DNA of 64,000 nucleotides from assembly GCA_026018925.1 (NCBI GenBank), contig JAKSZU010000016.1, forward strand, positions 55,069,075-55,133,074, in the 5' to 3' direction. Both the position numbers and the translations under genes were made by a program. Numbering within the stretch: position 1 is the stretch's first letter; every line of letters begins with the position of its first letter. Shown in pieces: positions 55,245-64,000 of this stretch. This DNA comes from Tupaia tana. Lineage: Eukaryota; Chordata; Mammalia; Scandentia; Tupaiidae. The notes beneath the pieces are model-generated. The model saw only the letters and a program-made list of their open reading frames with translations, did no database searches and had not been told where the DNA came from.

Positions 55245-56878
55245 TAAAATTAGATATCCAACTAATTTAAAAACACACCCATGCAAAAACCTGCATGTGA
55301 ATGTTTAGTAGCTTAATTCATAATCACCCAAAAGTGTAGATAACCATGATGCCCTTTACTACGTGTGAATAAACAAATTGTGGTACATTATACAATAAAA
55401 CATTACTCAGCAATAAAAAGGAATAAGCTATCAGGCCACAAAAGGACACAGATGAGTGTTCAATGTACCTTGCTAAGTGAAAGAAGCCAGTTTGAAAAGG
55501 CTACATAATATACGATCCCATTTATATGACATTCTGGAAAGGGCAAAACTCTAGGGATTGTAAAAAGATCAGTGGTTGCCAGGGATTTGAAGGATGAAGA
55601 AGAGCTAAAAAGATGGCGCAAAGAAGATTTTTACAGAAGTGAAACTACTCTATATAGTATTGGTGGATACCTGACACTATACATTTATTAAGACCCACAG
55701 AACTTTACAACACAGAGTGAACCTCAAGGTATGCAAATGAAGACATTCATTTAGGAGGTTAAGGGATCCCAGGACGAAATCCACAATGTGATTAAAAAAC
55801 AAAAATTGCATGAAACATCCTCACTAACGAGCAGGTATGGGGAGATGCTGGAGAGGAGTGGGTACGAGGCCTAGCCTATAGCCATTGTGTATGTGGGTGC
55901 TGCTGGGTTGGTGCATCAGATCTGCCCCTGGAATCCTGAGGGAAGCTTCTCTGCACTCCCTTCAAAGGAGCCTTTTCCTTGTATATGTTAGCCAGTTACT
56001 TTAGGTATGCACTTGGCACGTCACCAGCACTGTAGTACCAACTGAGGATATTTGTCCAGACTACAATTTCCCTTAGCTATGCAGAAGTCTGGGATTTATC
56101 TCTTAGGATTCTGCAATTATTTAGGGTGGGACATAAAGGCTGCATTTAGCAGATGTAGCATAAGGCAGTGATGGCTAAAGCACAAGGGGGTAGATGCACA
56201 TGGTACCTTTGTAGGCAGTGTGTGCCATTTTATATTTCGATTAGTAAGCCAAATGCAGTTGAGAGGCCTGTTATAAAGTCTGCCAATAAAACCACCCTGC
56301 TTTTTGCGATGATTATTTGGTTACGTACCTGGGCTGTGTGTTAATTGGGCATGGTACTTAGAGTTCCCATAAGAGGGGCATGCATGCCCCATCACACAGG
56401 GCCACACAGGGAAACACCAGGGTCAGTCTGGAGGCAAGAGTGAGGGGAAAGCATGAGCAAGTTATTATAGTGGAGAGAAGTTGTGAGGTGAGGGTGCCCG
56501 TTATTGGGCAGGGAAAGTTGGAGGTTGTGAGATAGGATTTCAGTGCATGTGCGATATCCAGAGACAGCATAGATGTCAACAACTTTGGCTGTTTGTTTGA
56601 TACATGATTTCAAGATGCCAAATCATCAACGACAGAATATCTGAAATTATTATTACAACGGGATCCTGAAACAGAAAAAGGGCATTAGGTAAACACTAGG
56701 GAAATTTGAATAAAGTATGAAATTTAGTTAATGATAACATATTAGTAGTAATTTATTCATTGTGACTGATATAAGTTGTTAACAATGGGGAAAACTGGGT
56801 GTAGGATATAATGGAACATTGTACTCACTTTGTAACTTTTCTATAAACCTAAACATATTTGAAAATAAAAGTTTATTG
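55245..56878 (+). mobile_element. Old L1 3' region, interrupted
   Basis: 55245-55800 carries the end of ORF2 and 3' UTR (AAACATTACTCAGCAATAAA, AGATCAGTGGTTGCCAGGGA, AGAAGTGAAACTACTCTATA). 56690-56878 has the L1M terminal words (GTTAACAATGGGGAAAACTG, TATTTGAAAATAAAAGTTTA). The ~890 bp between is unassigned and may be an insertion. Confidence 0.75.
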
Positions 56879-56967
56879 TGGCCAGCAGGTGGCACGGTGG
56901 TTAAGGTGCTAGACTCTCACATGGCCAGCTGTAGTTCCAGTCCTAGACCTGGAGGCTTGATTTCTCA

Positions 56968-57006
<39 letters not shown>

Positions 57007-57115
57007 AACCCCCTTCTCTTTTTCGCTTTTCTCTCTCTGGTGAGTGTGTGTGCCCTGTAATCAGATTTTAAAATAGTAATAATGATAAATAAAATTAAAT
57101 AATTTATTAAATATA
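56879..57115 (+). mobile_element. Family A SINE, short form
   Basis: Begins GTGGCCAGCAGGTGGCACGG right after the L1 tail; CTCACATGGCCAGCTGTAGT; (TC)n at 56968-57003; a GAGTGTGTGTGCCCTGTAAT end; AAT-rich tail. Confidence 0.88.
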
Positions 57116-57195
57116 AAAGTTTATTTTATAAAATTAGTTTTGAGAGCCATCTATAAATTTTGTGTATCACCTCTAAGCTTTTTCACAGGTATGTA

Positions 57196-57590
57196 CATGT
57201 GGTCTTCAGAGAGTTCATAGACAATGTGTATTGTGGGGTCCAGCAGGTGGCATGGTTGTTAAAGCACTGGACTTTCACATGGCTAACAGCTATTTTAGTC
57301 CTGGACTTGGTGACTTGAAAATCATGCAGGGTATGTGTCATGCATACCCCAAATCTCAGAAAGAGGATGGAAAAGAAGGGACTGAGGCATGACCATCCCC
57401 CCTAGGGGGTGATTTTTCACCTTTCCTCTCACTGTCTCTCTTTCTTTCTCTGGTGAGCACACACACCCTATGGCAAAAACCTTAAGGGAAAAAATGTGTA
57501 TTATGAAAAAACATGAATTTGAAAAATGTTTGCACTAAAATAAACCCATACTTTAGTTCTGTTTCCTATGAACTTTCTGAAGTTGCCTTT
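57196..57590. mobile_element. TA-flanked ~125-bp MITE (first family), copy 3, split by SINE
   Basis: Left part 57196-57235 (GGTCTTCAGAGAGTTCATAG) and right part 57493-57590 (CCTATGAACTTTCTGAAGTT) are inverted at their ends. After removing the SINE and one duplication copy the length is 125 bp. TA at 57194-57195 and 57591-57592. Confidence 0.88.
57236..57492 (+). mobile_element. Family A SINE inside a MITE
   Basis: Duplication AATGTGTATTGTG (57223-57235) against AATGTGTATTATG (57493-57505). Head GGGTCCAGCAGGTGGCATGG; end TGGTGAGCACACACACCCTA. Confidence 0.94.
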
Positions 57591-57953
57591 TATGTTTCAT
57601 AGGAAAAACAAAATGAAAGGACCTGGTAATTATCCTTGTCTAGAGTTGATTCATTCGTTTACCAAATGCTTACTATGCTTGACTGTGTTTCTGGCCCTAT
57701 GCTGGGTAGGGACAGATAAAATGAGATAAAAGCCCTAGTTCTCCTCTTTTAGAAAAATCTCAGTTTAAAAGAGATATAGACGCAAAGCCCCTACATTGTC
57801 ATGCAAGGCGACAAGTGTTGTGCCCAGATTTTGTGTGTGATGCTGTGAGATGCTCAAAGCTATGTCTAGAGGACTCAGGAAAAGCTTCTCAGCAGAACCA
57901 ACATTGAAAGAGCATCTTGAAGGATGAGGAGCAATTTGAAAAGCAAAGGAAAA

Positions 57954-60900
57954 ATTTTTCTCACCCTGACATGGAACCTTTTCAAAGATTGATCATATGT
58001 TAGGACACAAATCAAGCCTTTACAGATTCAAAGGCATAGAAACTGTATCCAGTATCTTCTCTGACCATGATGGAATTAAACTCAAGATTAATTTCAAGAA
58101 ACAACCCCGAAAATACACAAACACATGGAAACTGAACAACCTACTTCTGAATGACTTCTTCACTACTGAAGAAATTAAGGCTGAAATAAAACAATTTATG
58201 GAAACAAATGATAATGAGTACACAAGTGTCCAGAATCTATGGGACACAGCTAAAGCAGTCATAAGAGGGAAATTCATAGCAATTAGTGCGCATAAGAAAA
58301 GGATGGAAAGATGGCAAATAGATAACTTATCATCATGCCTCAGAGAATTGGAAAAACAACAGCAAACAAACCCCCAAAATGCCTGGCAAAAAGAAATAAT
58401 AAAGGTTTGAGCAGAAATAAATGAAATAGAAAATAAACGAACCATACAGAAAATAAATGAAAGCACAAGCTGGTTCTTTGAAAAGATTAACAAGATCGAC
58501 ACACCATTGGCTAGACTGATCAAGAAGAAGAAAGAAAGAAACCAGATTAATCAAATATGTGATGAAACAGGCAATATTACTACAGATATAGCAGGAATAC
58601 AGAATATCATTAGAGGATACTATGAGCGACTATGTGCCAACAAACAAGATAACTTGGAGGAGATGGACAAATTCCTGGATGCATATAATATGCCAAGATT
58701 CGATCAGGAGGACATAGAGAACCTGAATAGACCCATAACAAGCCAGGAGATTGAATCAGTAATAAATAACCTCCCAACAAAGAAAAGTCCAGGTCCAGAT
58801 GGCTTCACTTCTGAATTCTACAAAACTTTTAAGGAAGAGTTAACCCCTATCTTACTAAAATTATTTCTAAAGATTCAAAAGGAAGGAAACCTTCTAAATT
58901 CATTTTATGAAGCCTCCATCATCCTCATCCCCAAAACAGATAAGGACATGACAAAAAAGGAAAACTATAGACCAATATCATTGATGCATATAGATGCAAA
59001 AATTCTCAACAAGATACTCGCAAATCGTATCCAACAACATATAACAAAGATCATTCATCATGACCAGGTAGGCTTTATACCAGGGATGCAAGGGTGGTTC
59101 AATATACGGAAGACCATAAATGTAATACACCACATTAACAGAAAGAAAGATAAAAACCATATGATCATCTCAATTGATGCGGAGAAAGCATTTGACAAAA
59201 TACAACATCCTTTTATGATTAAGACTCTCAGTAAGATTGGTATAGAAGGGTCATTTCTGAACACGATAAAAGCAATCTATGAAAAACCTACAGCTAACAT
59301 TATACTGAATGGAGAAAAGCTGAAAGCTTTTCCTCTGAAAACAGGTACTAGGCAAGGCTGCCCACTTTCTCCACCGCTCTTTAATATAGTACTGGAAGTC
59401 TTAGCTATTGCAATCAGAGAAGAGAACAATATTAAAGGCATTCGAATAGGCAAAGAAGAATTGAAAATATCTCTATTTGCAGATAACATGAGGGTATACT
59501 TAGAAGACCCAAAGGTATCCATGAAAAAGCTTCTTGAAGTAATAAGTGAATACAGTAAGGTGGCAAGATACAAAATCAATATCCAAAAATCTATAGCATT
59601 TCTATTTATGAACAGTAAGTTGAATGAAGCCGAGCTAAAGAAAGGAATCCCTTTCACTGTAGCCACAAGAAGTATAAGATACCTAGGGATGAACCTAACT
59701 AAGAAAGTCAAAGACCTTTATAAAGAAAACTATGAAAATCTAAAAAAAGATATTGAAAGTGACATTAAAAAGTGGAAGGACATCCCATGCTCCTGGATTG
59801 GAAGAATTAACATAATCAAAATGGCAATTCTACCCAAATTAATCTACACGTTTAATGCAATTCCAATCAAAATACCAGAAATATTCTTCACAGATCTAGA
59901 AAAGACAATCATAGAATTTGTCTGGAATCATAAAAGACCTCGTATTGCAAAAGCAATTCTGCACAAAAAGAATGGAGTAGAAGGCATATCACTCCCTGAT
60001 CCCAAGATATACTATAAAGCTGTGGTCATCAAAACAGCATGGTATTGGCATAAAAACAGACATGTGGACCAATGGAATAGAATAGAGACCCCAGAAATAA
60101 CCCCCAAAGTTTACAGCCAACTGATCTTTGACAAAGGATATCAGTCAATCCATTGGGAAAAGGAAAACCTCTTTAGTAAATGGTGCTGGAAAAACTGGGT
60201 ATCCACCTGCAGAAAGATGAAACTGAATCCCCATCTTTCACCATTAACAACAATCAACTCAAAATGGATCAAAGATCTGAACCTAAGATCTCAAACAATA
60301 AAACTACTGGTGGAAAATGCTGGGGAAACTCTGGGAGACATTGGAGTAGGCAAAGACTTCTTAAATAAGACTCCCAAAGCACAGGCAATAATCCCTAAAA
60401 TAGACAAGTGGGACTATATTAGACTAAGAAGTTTCTGCACAGCAAAGGACACAGTATCAAGTGTGAACTGACAACCCTCAGAATGGGAAAATATTTTTGT
60501 TAAATATGCCTCAGACAAGGGACTGATAACCAGAATACTCAGGGAACTCAAGCGCCTTATGCGAAAAAAAATGATTAACCCAATTAAAAGATGGGAAAAT
60601 GAGCTGAACAAAAGTCTAAGGAAGACATACGAACAGCCAAAAAGCATATGAGGAAATGCTCAACATCCCTCATCATAAGGGAGATGCAGATAAAAACCAC
60701 AATGAGATACCACCTAACCCCTGTCAGAATGGCAAAGATGAAGAATATAAAAAGTGATAAGTGTTGGCGGGGATGTGGTGAAAAGGAAACCCTCCTACAC
60801 TGTTGGTGGGAATGTAAACTAGTTCAACCACTGTGGAGAACAATATGGAGGTTCCTCAAAGATTTACAAATAGAACTACCATTTGACCCAGCGATCCCGC

Positions 60901-61681
60901 TTCTGGGTATTTACCTGAAAGACAGAAGAATGCTCAGTCAGAAAAGTGCTTGCACATCAATGTTTATTGCAGCATTATTCACAATTGCCAAGACATGGAA
61001 CCAACCTAAATGTCCACAAACTGATGAATGGATTGGAAAAGTGTGGTATATATACTCTATGGAATACTACTCAGCCATAAAAAATAACAAGATCCTGGCA
61101 TTTGATAGAAAGTGGTCAGATATGGAGGATCTATTGCTGAGTGAAGTGAGCCAGGCTATGAAAGAAAGATATTGTATGTATCCACTCAATATATACCGAC
61201 TACCTGCACTCTATGGTAGAGAGTGAAAAATTGGAGGACATAAAAGCAGTGAAGGTACTTAACGAGAATAGGACAGTGTGGAATGGGGGGGGTGAAGAGA
61301 AGAGGATAGAGAAAGATAGCAAGAGAACAATAGAGAGGCAGGACGTTAGTGAGAAACAGATATGGCTTATTAACTGTTGATGACATGTATAGTATTCTCA
61401 ACTGGATTGGTCTGAGAAGTATTTCATGATGGGTAAAGTCTTTTTACAAGTAAAATGAGAAACAGTGATTCACTATTTCAAAAATAATTAGAATAATAAT
61501 AATGATTGGGAAAAACATAGAAAAGATATTGAATGATGAAGTGGGGAGATTAATGTCTCTGTATTGACTGACATGCATGGCATTCCCTTTTGAAAAAGCA
61601 ATGTAATACACTGTAAAATTATATGTAATCCAATGTAATATAAAGAAGATTATGATGATAATAAAAAGAAACGAAAAAAAA
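57954..61681 (+). mobile_element. L1 retrotransposon, 5' truncated, 3.7 kb
   Basis: Bounded by a perfect 15-bp duplication AAAAGCAAAGGAAAA at 57939-57953 and 61682-61696. It lacks the 5' UTR, ORF1 and most of the endonuclease; it contains the rest of ORF2, a ~440-bp 3' UTR (61227-61665) and an A-rich tail ending ATAAAAAGAAACGAAAAAAA. It is the least decayed L1 in the window. Confidence 0.97.
57955..61226 (+). pseudogene. L1 ORF2 (endonuclease/reverse transcriptase) pseudogene
   Basis: In active L1, ORF2p nicks target DNA and reverse-transcribes the L1 RNA there. Here the frame starts inside the C-terminal end of the endonuclease, where the conserved SDH triplet is at about 58061-58069. The main open frame, 58507-60471 (654 codons), holds the reverse transcriptase: [10 protein letters not shown] near its residue 222, [10 protein letters not shown] near 280, and the catalytic loop at 59476-59487. 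That loop reads FADN instead of FADD, which removes a metal-binding aspartate. The C-terminal domain at 60648-61226 keeps C-x3-C-x7-H-x4-C (residues 39, 43, 51, 56 of that frame). Breaks: in-frame TGA at 58408-58410 and at 60469-60471, a frameshift at about 60610-60620, and a TGA near the 5' edge at 57967-57969. It cannot make a working protein. Confidence 0.96.
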
Positions 61682-61809
61682 AAAAGCAAAGGAAAAGGGG
61701 AAAGCATGTTTGAGCAGAGCTGAAGGCAAAGTTGGTCATGATGTTTGGGAAACAGCCTCAGGCAGGAACATGGAACCAGCCACTGGGAGTGGCAGATGAG
61801 GCTACAAAG

Positions 61810-62035
61810 AAGTGTTGGGGCCCAGACACGGTGGCGGCAGGCAGCAGCGGGCCGGTCCACACCGTGGGAGCCATCTGGATGACTTCAGTGCGAGCATTGT
61901 GCCCTTAATTCTGGCCAGCTGGGAAGGCTGTGGGGAAGACTGTGGTGTGAGACCCATTGGGGGACACCTGTCTATCTCTGTTTCTGTCTCTCTCTTTCTC
62001 TCACTAAAGAAAGAAAAATAAAAACTTTTCGAAAA
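61810..62035 (+). mobile_element. Family C SINE
   Basis: Head TTGGGGCCCAGACACGGTGG; CTGGCCAGCTGGGAAGGCTG; GGTGTGAGACCCATTGGGGG; TCTGTTTCTGTCTCTCTCTT; A-rich tail. The most intact family C copy, with several CpGs retained. Confidence 0.82.
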
Positions 62036-62044
62036 GAAAGGAAT

Positions 62045-62298
62045 ATTTGAGCCAACGCATGGCGTAGTAGCTAAGGCAGCTGGATCCCACGCAGTTCTGA
62101 GGTTCCAGTCCTGGATCCAGTGGCTTGAAAAACACGCTGAACACACATGAGTGCCCAAAGTCTCAAAAGGAGGAGAGATTATGGCATGACCACTCCCATG
62201 GAGGGTACTTTCTCATTTTCCCTTTCTCTGGTGAGCTCATGCACCCTCTGGCAAAACAGAAAAGGAAAAAGAAAGAAAGAAAGAAGAAAGAAAAAAGT
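62045..62298 (+). mobile_element. Family A SINE
   Basis: Head GAGCCAACGCATGGCGTAGT; TGGATCCCACGCAGTTCTGA; GGTTCCAGTCCTGG as B box; GAGAGATTATGGCATGACCA; end CATGCACCCTCTGGCAAAAC; a (GAAA)n tail. Confidence 0.87.
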
Positions 62299-62464
62299 AT
62301 TCAGGCTCCAGTCCAGAGGAGGCACTTAATACACATTTGCAGCTTGACTGACTGAATGTGTAAATAACCAGAAGTCAAAAGGCTTTGCAGGGATTTTAGA
62401 GTCTGGACTTTATTTTACAGGGAACAGGGAGCCACCCGAGGTCTTTGAGATGGAGAATGCTGTG

Positions 62465-62640
62465 ATATGTTGATGCTTCGATCCTTGCCAAGTGTGGGTC
62501 ATGGGCCAGCCACAACAGCAGCATCACTGAAGTGCTTATGGGGAGAGTCAGATCAGCCCCAAGACCTGCTGAATCAGAATCTGCATTTTATCAGGATCCC
62601 CCAAGACTAGTGTACATGCTTAAGCTTCAGAAGAGCTGTT
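62465..62640 (+). mobile_element. MER5A-like hAT fossil
   Basis: CAGCAGCATCACTGAAGTGC, CAAGACCTGCTGAATCAGAA, TCTGCATTTTATCAGGATCC and GCTTAAGCTTCAGAAGAGCT follow MER5A order. Confidence 0.87.
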
Positions 62641-62644
62641 TTTC

Positions 62645-63675
62645 AAAAATCATTTGGTTGGTAGAGAGAGAGAGAAAAAAAAAGTAGCCTTTTCTTTTTT
62701 AATTTTCTACTCAAAAAGAAAAATGGGAGGAATGGAGAGAAAAAAAGAGCAAAGAAAGGAAAAAGGCGAGAAGGAAAGAGAAAGGAAACAGGGAAAGAGG
62801 GAAAAGAATGACTCATACAAATAATATGGACAAACAGCATTCTCTCTAACTGCTTTTCTCATTAGAAAACTTTCATATCCCAGGAGCCTCCAGAAGAGGG
62901 ATGTGTGGGTGCCCTTTAAAGGGGCTCCCCTGGAATTGAGGAGGGAGGGGAAGCTGAAACGAATGACTGGTGGCAGAGTGACAGGCAAACATGTAACTCT
63001 TATTCCCTCTGCAAGCAGATGAAACATGCACTTAATTTCCAGGCAAGTGGCTGCTGGGCTGGCAGCTGAGGGAAATCAAAGGCTCAGCGGGCCCCCATAA
63101 TTCACACTCATTTTGTGTAGCCAGAGCGGATGATGGGATGGCAGGGTAAAAATGTCCCCAGCTCTCACTAGCACACTGCTGTGTTGAGGCCCATCCCACC
63201 CCTCTGTCTCCCTCTGCATGCATGCCCAGGGCAGCCAAAATCTGGATTCGTGCAGGGAAAGAAAATGGAAATGTCCTGTTTTGCACATGCTCAGGCTGCT
63301 GAGGCAGCTGGTGCAGACGAGTGACCCACTTCTACCACCTAATCTATATTGTCTGTGCTGCTGGGCCATCCTCTTCCAAGGGCCACTCATTGTGATCTAT
63401 TATATTTACCCACGAATGCTGAATTTACTTCTGAGGAGCTACACATGATAATGACATCCCTGTGTCGAAGACTTTTATTTGAGATGAAAGACCAAACACA
63501 GCCTGACTTGTCTGATTAGTGTCCTATGTTCTGTGATTATTCTCAGAATACAGGCAGGGCTTTATCTGGGGTTGTTCTCTCCCTCCCCTTCGTGGTGGAT
63601 TGCTGAGAGCTGAGCTCGTTCTCTAATGGAGCCTGGTGCCTAGCAGTCACTCATCTGCTGTGTCTCAGACATGTT
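62645..63675. other. Single-copy-looking non-coding DNA
   Basis: 62665-62800 is purine-rich (GAAA/GGAA). The rest is unassigned, with chance open frames on both strands. Confidence 0.4.
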
Positions 63676-63678
63676 CAC

Positions 63679-63679
<1 letters not shown>

Positions 63680-63735
<56 letters not shown>

Positions 63736-63737
63736 TA
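63680..63737 (+). repeat. (AT)n(GT)n(AT)n compound microsatellite
   Basis: An ATAT run, about 18 GT units, then TATATATGTATA. Confidence 0.97.
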
Positions 63738-63744
63738 GTTTTTG

Positions 63745-63860
63745 GTCTTGAAACCATTCATGAGCACATTGTGAGGTGGTTCATTTGTCCCTATTTTATA
63801 GGCAGGGAAAATTGAGGCTGGCAGCTAGCTAGTAGTATAGTTGGAATTCTATTCAACTGT
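63745..63860 (+). repeat. MIR fragment
   Basis: TGAGGTGGTTCATTTGTCCC, TATTTTATAGGCAGGGAAAA, TTGAGGCTGGCAGCTAGCTA. Confidence 0.72.
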
Positions 63861-64000
63861 TCTGTTTTCTTTGCATTTTTAGTTACTTTGTTGATTAGAG
63901 CCATAATCCTCTAGAAGGCATCTTCCAATTCCCTGAAAAGTATTTGCTGGAATAATTCTCTATCGACGAGCTTTTGGATCTTTGGACAGAGTGCCTCTGG

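Larger units (their letters stand above)
57655..62470 (+). repeat. Ancient mammalian repeat split by an L1 and two SINEs
   Basis: 57655-57953 has AAATGCTTACTATGCTTGAC, TCTGGCCCTATGCTGGGTAG and GATGAGGAGCAATTTG. 61697-61805 and 62299-62470 continue with GGCTTTGCAGGGATTTTAGA and TGGACTTTATTTTACAGGGA. The same family occurs at 11956-12400. The order is continuous once the inserts are removed. Confidence 0.7.

Noticed and set aside
58507..60471. 654-codon open frame as a novel gene
   Set aside because: It is the reverse transcriptase part of a truncated L1 ORF2, with flanking ORF2 sequence in the same frame beyond the stops, an A-rich tail and target duplications.
1..64000. A previously undescribed multi-gene system
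   Set aside because: I find no cluster of real genes on either strand. All long frames trace to L1 or SINEs, and the remainder looks non-coding.

Overview
This is a stretch of a placental mammal nuclear genome. I see no protein-coding exon, functional RNA gene, operon or CRISPR array, so it is intergenic or deep-intronic DNA. The evidence is the density of eutherian interspersed repeats: about fifteen MIRs, L2 tails, MER5A/hAT and Tigger-like fossils, MaLR-like LTRs and several generations of L1. On top of these lie lineage-specific tRNA-derived SINEs. The commonest SINE has a tRNA-like head (A and B boxes), a CpG-rich body and a CT-rich end before poly(A). From memory it resembles the CYN SINEs of colugos (Dermoptera, Galeopterus). 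That assignment is recollection, not a search result, and is about 50-60% likely.

Three SINE families are used below. Family A has a head starting like CCAGCAGKTRGCRTAATGG, with long (~260 bp) and short (~150 bp, CT-rich) forms. Family B has bodies carrying GATCCACATGGGAAGGTTCT and ATGATCCAGGGCTGGCTGAG or close variants. Family C has bodies carrying GGCTGGGAAGGCTGTGGGG.

Layout: 1-13.5 kb is SINE-rich with two SINE-into-SINE nests (2.5-3.0 kb and 12.4-12.95 kb). 13.5-19.3 kb is mostly single-copy, with an exact 72-bp tandem duplication at 16.9 kb. 19.7-24.8 kb is L1-rich, mostly antisense, and holds the first of two mariner-like MITEs. 26.4-32 kb is largely single-copy with three copies of a ~300-bp unclassified repeat. 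32.9-36.7 kb holds two ~125-bp TA-flanked MITEs, a hAT inside a MIR, and a Tigger-like fossil. 37-48 kb is mixed, with a repeat-free block at 44.7-45.6 kb that is the best candidate for a conserved regulatory element. 49.5-52 kb is an old sense L1 broken by SINEs and a MITE. 55-62.5 kb is the most layered part: old L1, SINEs, a MITE split by a SINE, and a 5'-truncated 3.7-kb L1 with a dead ORF2, inserted in an ancient repeat.

The only long protein-like reading frames belong to that L1 (reverse transcriptase and C-terminal Cys/His domain). It is inactive: 5' truncation, internal stops, a frameshift and FADD changed to FADN in the catalytic motif. I found no undescribed gene system. The most useful observations are the two TA-flanked MITE families, the datable nested insertions, the three-copy unclassified repeat and the candidate regulatory blocks.
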